From the NCBI RefSeq assembly GCF_040196175.1, contig NZ_JBEFNF010000002.1, forward strand, positions 62,001-126,000: a DNA stretch of 64,000 bases, read 5' to 3'. A model generated the notes under the pieces. The model was not told where the DNA came from. It saw only the letters and a program-made list of their open reading frames with translations, and made no database searches. Each line of letters begins with the position of its first letter. The stretch's first letter is position 1. Shown here in pieces: positions 1 to 8,590 of this stretch. Origin of the DNA: Halospina sp040196175 (lineage in GTDB: Bacteria; Pseudomonadota; Gammaproteobacteria; Pseudomonadales; Oleiphilaceae). The translations under genes were made by a program, and so were the position numbers.

Positions 1-2
1 GG

Positions 3-71
3 AAGGCGGATCGGCCGATCACTATCTGGGCTACAACCAAACCACCACAAGCACAGGATGGAACGCCATGA
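3..71 (+). CDS. 3' end of an upstream gene, probably in the cobalamin cluster (partial)
   Basis: An open frame enters from the left edge and stops at a TGA at 69-71, giving a 22-residue tail. Its stop overlaps the cobM start in an ATGA arrangement, the usual sign of translational coupling inside an operon, so it is probably another cobalamin biosynthesis gene. The tail is too short to identify the product, and another frame is also open here, so the call is tentative. Confidence 0.35.
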   Translation, partial: KADRPITIWATTKPPQAQDGTP

Positions 72-823
72 CGGTACATTTCATCGGCGCCGGCCCAGGG
101 GCGCCGGACCTGATCACGCTTCGGGCAAGGGATCGCATCGCCGCCTGCCCGGTCTGTCTCTACGCGGGATCGATCATTCCGGACGAGGTGCTCGCGCATG
201 CGCCGGAGGAGGCGCGGTTGGTCAATACGGCCTCCATGGCGCTGGATGACATCATTGATGAATTCCGGAACGCGTATGAACGGGGCCTGGACGTGGCGCG
301 CCTTCATTCCGGGGATCTGGCCATCTACTCGGCGGTAGCGGAACAGCTCCGGCGGCTGCGCGAGCTGGCAATTCCCTATGAGCTTACGCCCGGCGTTCCT
401 GCCTTTTCAGCGGCGGCGGCCGTGCTGGGCCAGGAGCTGACCATGCCCGGTGTCGCCCAGAGCCTGGTGCTCACGCGGACCCAAGGACGGGCCTCGTCCA
501 TGCCGGAAGGAGAAACCCTGGAGGCCTACGCGGCAACCGGCACTACTCTGGCGATCCACCTCTCGCTGCACACATTGGCTTCGGTAGTGGAACGGCTGAC
601 CCCCTTTTACGGAGAGACCTGTCCAGCAGCGGTGGTCTTTCGCGCCAGCCGGCCTGATGAGCAGGTGCTGCGGGCGCCACTGGGTCGGCTGGCAGAGGAT
701 CTGGAACGCATCCCGGAGAAACGTTCAGCGATCATCCTGATAGGGCCCGCGCTGGGGGAAACGGGCTTTTGCAACAGCGCGCTCTATGACCCCGCGCATC
801 AGAGACTGTTCCGGGACGCCTGA
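68..823 (+). CDS. cobM: Precorrin-4 C(11)-methyltransferase
   Basis: SAM-dependent methyltransferase of the corrin ring pathway (tetrapyrrole methylase family), methylating C-11 of precorrin-4 in the cytoplasm. The 251-residue length is normal for CobM/CbiF. The N-terminal glycine loop GAGPG lies at residues 7-11, followed by the family pattern of an Asp-Leu-Ile-Thr segment and a VCLYAGSIIP stretch near residues 29-38; GDLAIYSA lies near residues 82-89. It starts at an ATG overlapping the previous gene's stop by 4 bp. Its last 25 bp overlap the 3' end of convergent cobG. The family identification is firm; the operon inference rests on the overlap. Confidence 0.93.
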   Translation: MTVHFIGAGPGAPDLITLRARDRIAACPVCLYAGSIIPDEVLAHAPEEARLVNTASMALDDIIDEFRNAYERGLDVARLHSGDLAIYSAVAEQLRRLRELAIPYELTPGVPAFSAAAAVLGQELTMPGVAQSLVLTRTQGRASSMPEGETLEAYAATGTTLAIHLSLHTLASVVERLTPFYGETCPAAVVFRASRPDEQVLRAPLGRLAEDLERIPEKRSAIILIGPALGETGFCNSALYDPAHQRLFRDA

Positions 824-2148
824 GCCAGGCGCTCCAGGGCTTGCGTCAGGGGCTCGTCGTCAGGGCTTTGTTGCTTTGCGGTGCTGACCAGGGCGCGCAG
901 TGCCTCTGGTACTTCTCCGGGCAGCAGATCTTGCGCTATCCGGTGATGTTCGTGATCGGGCAGAGCCCGGTCGCTGAGCACAATGTCATAGCGCCCGTTG
1001 CGGGCAACCAGTACCACAGGCGCTTTTCCGGGATGGGCACAGCCCTTGGGGCAGCCTGAGATATGGACAGGTGTGTTGCCGTCGAACAGTTCCGGCACCT
1101 GCTCTGCCCACCTCATGGCATCCTGGCGTGTGGCGGTGGTCCCTGAGGCGCACCCGGGCGTACCCGGGCAGGCAATGGCGGAAAGCCGTGGATCCTCCGG
1201 AGTCTGGATCAGCTCCGGTGATTGCGGAAGACTGGCCGTTGAGGCTGTCGTGTGGCTGAGGATCAGACGACGCTGGGGCGTTATTCTCACTGTTTCATTA
1301 GACATCTCCAGCCGTTCAGCGATCTGCCGGGCAGCGCTGGTACTCAGGCATCCGAGAGCGATGCCCAGAACCGTACCGGCTGGCGTGGGTCCGGGGTCCA
1401 GAGTTGGCGGGGCATCCAACGACATCCCTCCGGGGCGTGCCAGTTCACACCCCCCTGCGAAGGGAGCCTTGCCGGCTACGTTGATCAGTTGCTGCATGCG
1501 CCGCGCGGGCGTGATCACTCGCTGGCGCTCTTTGAGAAACATCAGCGCCAGATCCACCAGCACATCCACCACCCGTGAGGATGTGCAGTTACCCAGGATG
1601 GCTGCTGTCGATGCCGTGCCACCCAGTCCAATGCGGTAGCGGATGCCGTCTGGCGTTGAGACCGCGTCGGCGCGGATGTCGCCATCGGCCTGCGCCAGGT
1701 GTGTCAATCCCCCGCCATTGAGCACAAATCGGAACTTGGCGGGCAGAGTCCAGAGGCGTTCGTCATTGATGATGCGTTCGTCCAGCGTTCGGGCTTCGGG
1801 CGCGGGATCGATCAGGGCATCCGGATCGAGGTCGGCGGCGGCGCTGCACTGGATGTTGCGGGCAGCCTCTGCGGCGGGTGTTTCTGTTGCCAGCCCGCTT
1901 GCCACCAGTGACGACGTCAGCATGGCTTCAGCGTTTTCAGAGAGCCCACGAAGCTGCAGGTTGCCGCGCCCGGTAATCTCGATCAGGCCGTTTCCGTACT
2001 GCTCCGCCAGCCCGGCTACCTGTCTCAGGGCTGCTGGCGTGAGACGGCCATCCACCAGCCGGATCCGTGATAGCAGGCCATCGCCACTGGCCATCGGATT
2101 ACCGGCAGAAGGGCAGGCGCCACGGCGGTAGTCATCCGGGGTCGTCAT
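799..2148 (-). CDS. cobG: Precorrin-3B synthase (CobG-like, nitrite/sulfite reductase fold)
   Basis: 449 residues with the duplicated ferredoxin-like and Fe-S/siroheme domains of nitrite/sulfite reductases. The [4Fe-4S] ligand set is visible as C327-x5-C333 and C366-x3-C370. In the oxygen-dependent cobalamin pathway CobG makes the gamma-lactone of precorrin-3B, and its position opposite cobM supports CobG over an assimilatory sulfite or nitrite reductase, as does the short length. It ends inside cobM (25 bp tail-to-tail overlap). The start is an ATG at 2148. Presence of CobG implies the aerobic route to B12, although the rest of the pathway lies outside the window. Confidence 0.88.
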   Translation of the reverse strand: MTTPDDYRRGACPSAGNPMASGDGLLSRIRLVDGRLTPAALRQVAGLAEQYGNGLIEITGRGNLQLRGLSENAEAMLTSSLVASGLATETPAAEAARNIQCSAAADLDPDALIDPAPEARTLDERIINDERLWTLPAKFRFVLNGGGLTHLAQADGDIRADAVSTPDGIRYRIGLGGTASTAAILGNCTSSRVVDVLVDLALMFLKERQRVITPARRMQQLINVAGKAPFAGGCELARPGGMSLDAPPTLDPGPTPAGTVLGIALGCLSTSAARQIAERLEMSNETVRITPQRRLILSHTTASTASLPQSPELIQTPEDPRLSAIACPGTPGCASGTTATRQDAMRWAEQVPELFDGNTPVHISGCPKGCAHPGKAPVVLVARNGRYDIVLSDRALPDHEHHRIAQDLLPGEVPEALRALVSTAKQQSPDDEPLTQALERLAQASRNSL

Positions 2149-2162
2149 GAAACTGGTCTCGT

Positions 2163-2570
2163 CTAAAGTTTCTGTTGGGGCTGGGGCACCTCGCGGATGC
2201 GGCCGTGTTCATCGATTGCCACGCTGACAAACTGCGCCTCGGTAACCTTGCGGGCATGCTGTTCGGTCTGATCCCGGGTCCAGACTTCCACCCGGATCTT
2301 CATGGAACTGCGGCCGATATCCTGGAGATGGGTGTAAAAAGCCACCTCGGCGCCAAGGCGCACCGGGGATAGGAACTCCATACCCTCCATGGCCACGGTG
2401 GCGGTCCGGCCCCTGGCCAGGCGACCGGCAGCAGTGGCGCTGGCCAGATCCATCTTGTTGACCAGCCATCCCGCATAGATGTCGCCATTGTTGTTGGTAT
2501 CGGAGGCCATGGTGACCAGCTGCAGAGTCAGTTCACCCCGAGGTTGCGGTTTTTCTGGTTGTGTTTTCAT
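2163..2570 (-). CDS. Acyl-CoA thioesterase, YciA-like hotdog protein
   Basis: 135-residue single hotdog-domain thioesterase that hydrolyses acyl-CoA to free acid and CoA. The family signature is present near the N terminus: ADTNANGDI-type SDTNNNGDIYAGWLVNKMD (about residues 24-42), followed by TVAMEGMEFLSPV. It closely resembles E. coli YciA in length and motif order. It lies 14 bp downstream of cobG's start region on the same strand, so it is transcribed towards cobG and may be cotranscribed with it. Substrate chain length cannot be read from sequence. Confidence 0.88.
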   Translation of the reverse strand: MKTQPEKPQPRGELTLQLVTMASDTNNNGDIYAGWLVNKMDLASATAAGRLARGRTATVAMEGMEFLSPVRLGAEVAFYTHLQDIGRSSMKIRVEVWTRDQTEQHARKVTEAQFVSVAIDEHGRIREVPQPQQKL

Positions 2571-2709
2571 TGGTGTCTGTCCGATGCTTCACTCAGAATA
2601 CGTGCTGTGCGGCTCAGTATAGTCACATCAGTGGTATTTGCGATGGTGCTCTGGATGCAGCCTGATATTCTGCAATCTGTACATATCTGTCTTATCCTTT
2701 GGGAGAGAC

Positions 2710-3483
2710 ATGGCCAGAGGCGCAACAATGATAAGTGATCGAGAGAATTATTCCCGCCATATCTCCCAGCGGTTCAATGAGGAGCTGAGTGAACTCAAGA
2801 ACCAGCTGCTGGAGATGGGTGGACTGGTAGAGAAGCAGATCGGTGAGGCTGTGGAGGCGCTGGTCGGCAACGACGCGGAACAAGCCCAGGCAGTGCGCGA
2901 CCGGGATCGGGAAGTGGATGATATGGAGCGGCGCCTTGATGAGGAAGCCATCCAGGTGATCGCGCTGCGCCAACCCGCTGCAAGTGATCTGAGATTGGTT
3001 ATGTCAGTGGTGAAGATGGTGGCTGATCTGGAACGCATCGGCGATGAGGCCAAGAAGATCGCGCGGATGGCGATTGATATGGCGGATGAAATGGACGACG
3101 CCATGCCCCAGCGCCGCTTCGTGGAAGTGCGCAACATCAGCGGGCACGTCCGTGCTATGGTCCGCGACGCCTTGGATGCGTTTGCGCGGTTTGATGCCGA
3201 GAGCGCGCTCGAGGTAATGCGTGAAGACGAGTCCGTGGATGAGGAATACAAGAGTTCAGCACGGGCGCTGGTCACACACATGATGGAAGACCCGCGAGGC
3301 ATAGGGCGCTGTCTCAATCAGATGTGGACTCTGCGTGCGTTGGAGCGAGTTGGTGACCATGCGGACAACCTTTCGGAGCAGGTTATCTACCTGGTCCGGG
3401 GGATGGATGTTCGCCACCGGCCTCTGTCCGAGACGGAACGCGAGCTCGAGGCCAGCAGCGACGATGCCAGCAGCGGGAGCTGA
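2710..3483 (+). CDS. phoU: Phosphate signalling regulator PhoU
   Basis: Helical PhoU protein with two tandem three-helix PhoU repeats; metal-binding type motifs E/D-x3-D appear in both halves (for example the ADLERIGDEAKKIA segment and the second repeat RALERVGDHADNLSEQ). PhoU links the Pst transporter to PhoR and represses the Pho regulon when phosphate is plentiful. I chose the ATG at 2710 (258 residues) because GGGAG lies 5-9 bases upstream; an upstream in-frame extension to 2638 encodes a non-conserved Cys-rich stretch, and an ATG at 2728 is also possible. The pst genes that usually precede phoU are not here; phoBR lies 6.5 kb away on the other strand. Confidence 0.93.
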   Translation: MARGATMISDRENYSRHISQRFNEELSELKNQLLEMGGLVEKQIGEAVEALVGNDAEQAQAVRDRDREVDDMERRLDEEAIQVIALRQPAASDLRLVMSVVKMVADLERIGDEAKKIARMAIDMADEMDDAMPQRRFVEVRNISGHVRAMVRDALDAFARFDAESALEVMREDESVDEEYKSSARALVTHMMEDPRGIGRCLNQMWTLRALERVGDHADNLSEQVIYLVRGMDVRHRPLSETERELEASSDDASSGS

Positions 3484-3492
3484 AAGCTCCCG
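3474..3492. terminator. Hairpin between convergent phoU and HIT genes
   Basis: A perfect 8-bp stem (CGGGAGCT / AGCTCCCG) with a GAA loop spans the phoU stop codon. There is only a weak T-run after it, so it may be a bidirectional intrinsic terminator or simply an RNA-stabilising hairpin for the convergent pair. Confidence 0.5.
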
Positions 3493-3499
3493 TCAGGCT

Positions 3500-3853
3500 T
3501 TAGCCGTTAGGGAAGGGCGGCCAGCCCATTGCCTTGCCGCCGAGCAGATGCAGGTGGATGTGGTAGACGGACTGGCCACCGTGCTCATTGCAGTTCATGG
3601 CCGTACGGAATCCGTCCTCGGCGATGCCTTCCTGCTTGGCGATCCGGGCTGCCACGACGTAAAGGTGACCGACAGTTTTCTCATCGTCTTCTGTGAGGTC
3701 GTTGACAGTAGCAATCGCTTTTTTCGGGATGATCAGGATGTGTACCGGTGCCTGCGGGTTGATATCCCGGAAGGCCAGGCACTGCTCATCCTCGTGCACG
3801 ATGTCCGCTGGAATTTCACGGTTGATGATGCGGCTGAAGATGGTTTCGGACAT
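3500..3853 (-). CDS. hinT: HIT-family purine nucleoside phosphoramidase (HinT-like)
   Basis: 117-residue histidine triad protein. The catalytic triad motif is H98-I-H100-L-H102 followed by LLGGKAMGWPPFPNG, matching bacterial HinT, which hydrolyses AMP-lysine and other nucleoside phosphoramidates. GAGGAA precedes the ATG at 3853. The gene sits 18 bp downstream of the flavin hydroxylase at 3872-5152 on the same strand, so the two are probably cotranscribed. Confidence 0.93.
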   Translation of the reverse strand: MSETIFSRIINREIPADIVHEDEQCLAFRDINPQAPVHILIIPKKAIATVNDLTEDDEKTVGHLYVVAARIAKQEGIAEDGFRTAMNCNEHGGQSVYHIHLHLLGGKAMGWPPFPNG

Positions 3854-3871
3854 GGATTCCTCGTTTGGTCG

Positions 3872-5152
3872 TCAGGCGAGTCGTTTGATCAGTGATTCAA
3901 TGGGCGCGGGGAGGTGTTCGTCAATCCCCATGGCATAGCGTGTAACCCTCTCGTGCGCGAAAGGGATGCGCCCGGCGAGTCCGAGCCCCAGGGTGCGCGC
4001 CAGGTGAAGCGGCGGGTTTGCGTTGCTGAACAGATGATAGAACAGGTCCATGGCATCCATCATCAGGCGGTTGTGCGGCCGGCGTTCGGTTTCGTAGGCG
4101 GTTAGTATCCGCGCGTCACCGGGGTCGTTCCGCGAAGATGCCGTGCCCAGGCAGCGTGCCAGTGCGGCTGCATCCCGGAAGCCAAGATTGACGCCCTGCC
4201 CGGCCAGCGGGTTGATTGTATGGGCGGCATCCCCCACAAGAACCACACGTCCCCGTGCATACTGGTGCGCGTGCTCGCGCGCTATGGGGAAGCGTCCCCG
4301 CGCTGGAGCCGCCTCCGGGTCCGGCAACGTCAGTGGAAAGTTTCTGCGGATCGCTGCCAGAAGCTGTGATTCGTCCATGGCCGTGAGTTCATCCAGGGTT
4401 TCTGGCTGGTCGTACCAGACGAGTGATCCCCAGCCACTGCCGTTCGCTTCCGGTAGAGGCAGGTAGGCCTTTGGCCCCTGTGGGGTGAACATCTGCCAGG
4501 TGATGGTTTCGGCTGGTGGCGCATGGCGGATGTTGATGACCATGGCCTGTTGCCGGTACTGGTTGCGGCTGGTTCCGATCCCGGCCATCCGCCTTGTTGC
4601 GGAGTTGGCACCGTCAGCGCCCACAACCAGGGTGACGGGAACGGTGTTGCCAGTGTCCAGAGTGAGCGTGACACCGTCATTGGTGTGCTCCAGGGTCTTC
4701 AGCGTCGCCGGGTAGAGCCGAGTGATGCGGTCATGGTCGCCCATCCGCTGCCAAAGGGCCCAGCGGGTCACGCGGTTTTCCACAATGTGACCCAGGTGGC
4801 TGCGTCCGAGAGCCTCTGCGTTGAATTCGGTCCGCGCCTGGTTAGCCACGAGGCGGCCGCCGGGAACGCTAGCCAGTGGCCCTGTGGGAGCCTCCCAGAC
4901 CGCCAGACGGCCGAAGGGCGCCATGCGCATTGCCTCCATTGCGGGCCAGACGCCCAGCTGGCGCAGCAAGGCTTCACTGCCGGCGCTCAGGGCGGAGACG
5001 CGCAGGTCGGGGTCGCTCTCCGGGGTCGGCTCTTCCGGAGCACTGGGCTCGATGACGACCACGCGCCAACCACTGGCCGCACAGGCCAGTGCCAGGGCAG
5101 CGCCGACCATGCCGGCACCGATTACGGCGATGTCATGCTCACGTTCACTCAT
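3872..5152 (-). CDS. UbiH/UbiF/VisC-family FAD-dependent hydroxylase
   Basis: 426-residue flavoprotein monooxygenase. The FAD-binding GxGxxG appears as GAGMVG near residues 12-17; the DG motif as GADGANSATRR mid-protein; and the second FAD motif as LVGDAAHTINPLAGQGVNLGF towards the C terminus. These are the hallmarks of ubiquinone-ring hydroxylases, and the length fits UbiF/UbiH. The specific ring position (C5, C6 or C1) cannot be assigned from sequence alone. It is followed by the HIT gene in the same direction. No strong Shine-Dalgarno sequence is seen before the ATG at 5152. Confidence 0.87.
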   Translation of the reverse strand: MSEREHDIAVIGAGMVGAALALACAASGWRVVVIEPSAPEEPTPESDPDLRVSALSAGSEALLRQLGVWPAMEAMRMAPFGRLAVWEAPTGPLASVPGGRLVANQARTEFNAEALGRSHLGHIVENRVTRWALWQRMGDHDRITRLYPATLKTLEHTNDGVTLTLDTGNTVPVTLVVGADGANSATRRMAGIGTSRNQYRQQAMVINIRHAPPAETITWQMFTPQGPKAYLPLPEANGSGWGSLVWYDQPETLDELTAMDESQLLAAIRRNFPLTLPDPEAAPARGRFPIAREHAHQYARGRVVLVGDAAHTINPLAGQGVNLGFRDAAALARCLGTASSRNDPGDARILTAYETERRPHNRLMMDAMDLFYHLFSNANPPLHLARTLGLGLAGRIPFAHERVTRYAMGIDEHLPAPIESLIKRLA

Positions 5153-5191
5153 AGGCGCAGTTTACGCCAGAGTGAACGGTTGGGACAGGGC

Positions 5192-5710
5192 TCAGCCGGC
5201 CTTGCGGGCCCTGCCGCTCAACCAGGCGGGCCGACGGGTGCCGGGGCGGATAAAACCCTGGTCGATGATGACCGGCTGTACCAGGTCCAGATAATCCCGG
5301 GTGCGGATCTGCATGGCCTCGGTGTGGCTGCCCGCGGCAAAGGTGATTTCCGGCTGCTCGGCCAGGGTTTCACTGCCGTAGGTGGCCATTCCGAACAGAT
5401 TACCGAAAGGCGGCATGGCGCCAACCTCGCAGTCCGGGAAGCGATCCGTGAAATCCTCCTCGTCCGCCAACTCCACGAAGTCTGTATTGAGCACGTCCAT
5501 TATCCGATCCCAGCGGATCCGGAAGCTGGCGGGCATCACCATCATCGCCATCCGACCGTCGAGTTCGATGATGACTGTTTTGGCCACCTGGTCGTCGGGC
5601 ACGTTGCAGTGATGGGCAAGTGAATGGGCGGTGAATCCCGGGGGATGGCTCAGGCACCGAAACTCGGCGCCACGAGCTTTCAGGTATCCGATCAGGGTCT
5701 GTACGGGCAT
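5192..5710 (-). CDS. YbaK/aminoacyl-tRNA deacylase-like protein
   Basis: 172-residue protein with a YbaK/ProX-type editing domain, the freestanding relatives of the prolyl-tRNA synthetase insertion domain that deacylate mischarged tRNAs. Supporting features are the N-terminal half with a conserved VAKTVIIELDG segment and the PPFGN motif near the middle (GAMPPFGNLFGM), which marks the family. The start at 5710 is preferred over 5743 because AGGAGG lies 7 bases upstream. Which aminoacyl-tRNA it edits is unknown. It lies 39 bp upstream of the flavin hydroxylase, same strand. Confidence 0.8.
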   Translation of the reverse strand: MPVQTLIGYLKARGAEFRCLSHPPGFTAHSLAHHCNVPDDQVAKTVIIELDGRMAMMVMPASFRIRWDRIMDVLNTDFVELADEEDFTDRFPDCEVGAMPPFGNLFGMATYGSETLAEQPEITFAAGSHTEAMQIRTRDYLDLVQPVIIDQGFIRPGTRRPAWLSGRARKAG

Positions 5711-5820
5711 GGCAACTCCTCCTGGCACAGGGCTGTGACCCAAGAATCCGCAGATTCTTTTGTCAGGCTAGACCAGGCTCGCCGGAGGTATCCCCGCAAA
5801 AAAGGTTACATTTTGTACAG

Positions 5821-6657
5821 TCACTCTGATGGCTGGTAGTGGTGTATGCCCCGTTGCGGATAGGGAATAGTGATGCCGTTGTGGTCGAAGGCCACCTTGA
5901 TCTTCTCGAGCATGTCCCAGTAGCAGAACCAGAGCACATCACCGTGGGCCCAGAAGCGCACTTTGAGGTCCACGGAGCTTTCACCAAGGTCGCCCACCAC
6001 GATCATCGGTTCCGGATCCTGGAGGATGCGCTCGTCTGTAGCCAGGGTTTGCTGGGTGAGCTCGCGTGCCTTCTGGATATCATCGCCATAGCTGATGCCA
6101 ATACTGATATCTAAACGGCGGTGCGCATAGGCGCTGTAGTTGGTGAGGCAGTCATTGGAGAGCGATGAGTTCGGGATGACAACCTGGCGGTTATCGAAAG
6201 TGTCCATCAGCGTGTACAGGATCTGTATTTCGTTAACGGTGCCCAGATATCCCTGGGCTTCAATGATGTCACCCACTTTGAACGGCTTGAAAACGAGGAT
6301 GAGGATGCCGCCCGCGAAGTTGGAGAGGCTGCCCTGCAGAGCGAGCCCGACCGCCAGACCAGCGGCACCCAGCACAGCGATGAAGGAGGTCGTTGCGATA
6401 CCGATCATGGAGGCGACGGAAATCAGCAGGATGGCCTTGAGCAGGATGGAGACCAACCCTGTTACGAAGCGCCCAAGGGTCGGATCCCTGGCGGTCAGTT
6501 TTTTGTCAATGGCGGTGACAAACCGATTGATCAGCCACAAGCCCACGACCAGGGTGACAACAGCGAGCAGCAGCTGCGGCAGGTAGTTCATGGCCATGGC
6601 AGCAGCCATATCGGTCAGCTGTGCTAGACGCTCCGCGTCAGGGATAATGCTTGTCAT
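5821..6657 (-). CDS. mscS: Small-conductance mechanosensitive channel MscS
   Basis: 278-residue inner-membrane channel that opens under membrane tension to release solutes during hypo-osmotic shock. It has an N-terminal membrane region of three helices (about residues 22-45, 65-90, 92-125). The glycine/alanine-rich pore helix TM3 reads GAAGLAVGLALQGSLSNFAGG, followed by the conserved IxVFKPFxVGD segment and a soluble C-terminal vestibule domain. Its ATG directly abuts the selU stop codon (TGAATG), implying translational coupling. Length is close to E. coli MscS (286). Confidence 0.93.
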   Translation of the reverse strand: MTSIIPDAERLAQLTDMAAAMAMNYLPQLLLAVVTLVVGLWLINRFVTAIDKKLTARDPTLGRFVTGLVSILLKAILLISVASMIGIATTSFIAVLGAAGLAVGLALQGSLSNFAGGILILVFKPFKVGDIIEAQGYLGTVNEIQILYTLMDTFDNRQVVIPNSSLSNDCLTNYSAYAHRRLDISIGISYGDDIQKARELTQQTLATDERILQDPEPMIVVGDLGESSVDLKVRFWAHGDVLWFCYWDMLEKIKVAFDHNGITIPYPQRGIHHYQPSE

Positions 6658-7797
6658 TCAGGCGCTCCTTCTGGGTTTTTGTGCTGTAGGGGGCTGCAGG
6701 CTGGTTTCCGAAGCCCATTCAATCAGTTCATCGAACCCGCCTTGGATCAGGACTCGGCTATCGCGCTGACTGAGCTGGTAATCGTACATCGGGTCGTAGT
6801 AGTCGGTCAGCAGCGTCCGGATCCAGTCACGGTGGCGATCCAGCTCCCCGGAATGCCACTGCCGCGTGAGAGCCTCCTGCATCACGGCCTCAAGCTGCTG
6901 ATGGCGTAATCCGCCAAGACGTTTGCGGATACGGCCGAGCGCGTCCAGAAGAAAGCTGCGGAAAGCCTCATAGCCAGCCTCGGTTCCGTCGCGCGCCATG
7001 AAAGCCTGGCTCATATCAATAACGTAGTCCTCGAGGATGTTTTCAACCCGCGTCTCATTGGGCTGTTCAAGCACGATGCGTGGCGATTCGGCCAGACGTT
7101 GCTGTAAAGGCAGGGGCAGTACCCGCCGGCCGATCAGTCGCCCTTCATCCTCCACATGAACGGGGACGCCCCGAGCATGGGCCTGGTAAAGGGCTGTGGC
7201 CACCACGTTTTCGAAGCTGGCCTGGGTAGGCTGCGGTGTCAGCGTGCGTCCGAAACTGGAGCCTCGGTGAGCGGCCAGCCCTTCCAGGTCCACAGGGTTG
7301 GGAAGCTGGTGGAGCAGGCGTGTCTTGCCGGTGCCGGTGCGACCGGCAACCACCATCAGTGGCAGCTCCGGGATGCGGTGTCCGATCAGCTCATCCAGAA
7401 CAAAGCGTCGCAGTGATTTGTAACCGCCTGCGACCCGGGGAATGGTTACACCGGTCTCCTTCAGCCACTGCTGAACGATCCGGGAACGCAGTCCGCCCCT
7501 GGAACAGTAAAGTCGCGCTTGCGGATGTCGGTTCACAAAATCCACCCACTGGGCGATCCGAGCTTCGCGCACCTGGCCTCCGACCAACTCATGGCCGAGC
7601 TCAATGGCAGCGCGTTGGCCGGCTTCCTTGTAGCGGATACCCACCTGTTCGCGTTCGCGGTCCGTCATCAGAGGCAGGTTGTGAGCCGTGGGCAGGGTAC
7701 CCTCTGCGAATTCCATAGGTGCGCGCACGTCCAGTAGTGGGTGCCCGTTGCGCAGAAGGTCAGCATAGTCGTTAGTCAGCGCCAGTTCGGAGGCCAC
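6658..7797 (-). CDS. selU: tRNA 2-selenouridine synthase (rhodanese + P-loop)
   Basis: 379 residues: an N-terminal rhodanese domain (about 10-125) with active-site C98 in YCSRGGLRS, and a C-terminal P-loop domain with GRTGTGKT at 152-159. This architecture defines SelU/MnmH, which converts 2-thiouridine at the wobble position of certain tRNAs to geranyl-2-thiouridine and then 2-selenouridine using selenophosphate. The start is a GTG at 7797; no in-frame ATG is available nearby. It is followed without a gap by mscS. selD, needed for selenophosphate, is not in the window. Confidence 0.92.
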   Translation of the reverse strand: MASELALTNDYADLLRNGHPLLDVRAPMEFAEGTLPTAHNLPLMTDREREQVGIRYKEAGQRAAIELGHELVGGQVREARIAQWVDFVNRHPQARLYCSRGGLRSRIVQQWLKETGVTIPRVAGGYKSLRRFVLDELIGHRIPELPLMVVAGRTGTGKTRLLHQLPNPVDLEGLAAHRGSSFGRTLTPQPTQASFENVVATALYQAHARGVPVHVEDEGRLIGRRVLPLPLQQRLAESPRIVLEQPNETRVENILEDYVIDMSQAFMARDGTEAGYEAFRSFLLDALGRIRKRLGGLRHQQLEAVMQEALTRQWHSGELDRHRDWIRTLLTDYYDPMYDYQLSQRDSRVLIQGGFDELIEWASETSLQPPTAQKPRRSA

Positions 7798-7887
7798 GGT
7801 GATGATCCCGTTGGTGCAATGAAGCTACAGTTTAACCCAGCGCCCCGCGCTTTACGCTACCCGGTGCGCCCGCTAGTATGCGCCGCC

Positions 7888-8559
7888 ATGGATCACAACC
7901 GTCTTGATGCCCTGCTGAGGCGCAGCCTGCCGCGTGCACGTACCCGCTGGAGCCGCCCAGCGGGCTGCCCTGCCATAGAGCTGTGCCTGTTTGATCCGGC
8001 TTGTCTCGAAGGCCCGCTCAGCCATGAGGAAGCCCAGTCGGTGGTGGCCGAGCCCGCGTACTGGTCGTTCTGCTGGGCCAGCGGTCAGATAATGGCACAA
8101 TGGCTCTTGGATAATCCGGCAAGGGTTGCCGGTCAGCGCGTCCTTGATTTTGGCTGTGGTTGTGGCGTGGTGGCGATTGCTGCGGCGAAGGCGGGGGCGC
8201 GTGAGGTAATTGCCGCCGACATTGACGCGGATGCACTTACCGCCACGGAACTCAATGCGCGTCATAACGGGGTGACGGTGACCCTGGCAAAGAATTGGCG
8301 TGAGATGCCGCGCGCGGAGGTTCTGCTGGCTGCGGATGTGCTCTATGACCCGGAGAACCGCCCTATGCTGTGGGATTTCCAGGCTGGTTCGGATGCCGTT
8401 CTGATGGCGGACTCACGATTGCGCCACCTTGGCAATGAGGATTATCGACTGATCACCACCGTGCAGGGCCGAACCTGGCCGGATCTCAACGAGTTCGAAG
8501 AGTTCAATCGCGTACGACTTTACTGGGCCCCCGGAGCCGAGGCCAGTGGTGGAGCATAA
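7888..8559 (+). CDS. Class I SAM-dependent methyltransferase (Nnt1/ETFB-methylase-like)
   Basis: 223-residue Rossmann methyltransferase. Motif I is VLDFGCGCGVVAIA at residues 85-98, followed by an acidic motif II (VIAADIDADALTA) and the LLAADVLYD post-motif, the pattern of small lysine- or N-methylases annotated as nicotinamide N-methylase-like (COG3897). The target is probably a protein side chain, but this is inference. I chose the ATG at 7888; an upstream in-frame ATG at 7819 would add a non-conserved stretch. It is divergent from selU, with about 90 bp between the starts. Confidence 0.8.
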   Translation: MDHNRLDALLRRSLPRARTRWSRPAGCPAIELCLFDPACLEGPLSHEEAQSVVAEPAYWSFCWASGQIMAQWLLDNPARVAGQRVLDFGCGCGVVAIAAAKAGAREVIAADIDADALTATELNARHNGVTVTLAKNWREMPRAEVLLAADVLYDPENRPMLWDFQAGSDAVLMADSRLRHLGNEDYRLITTVQGRTWPDLNEFEEFNRVRLYWAPGAEASGGA

Positions 8560-8564
8560 CGCAT

Positions 8565-8590
8565 AAAAAAGGGATGGCCGGAGCCATCCC
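8565..8590 (-). terminator. Rho-independent terminator of the Csr/Rsm-like RNA
   Basis: On the minus strand, GGGATGGC and GCCATCCC form a perfect 8-bp stem with a four-base loop, followed by TTTTTT. The run of U residues is on the minus strand only, so it ends the small RNA rather than the plus-strand methyltransferase gene, whose stop is just beyond it. Confidence 0.9.

Noticed and set aside
2670..2692. Possible Pho box before phoU (CTGTACATATCTGTCTT)
   Set aside because: The two CTGT repeats are 10 bp apart instead of 11 and the second halves match poorly, unlike the phoB box.
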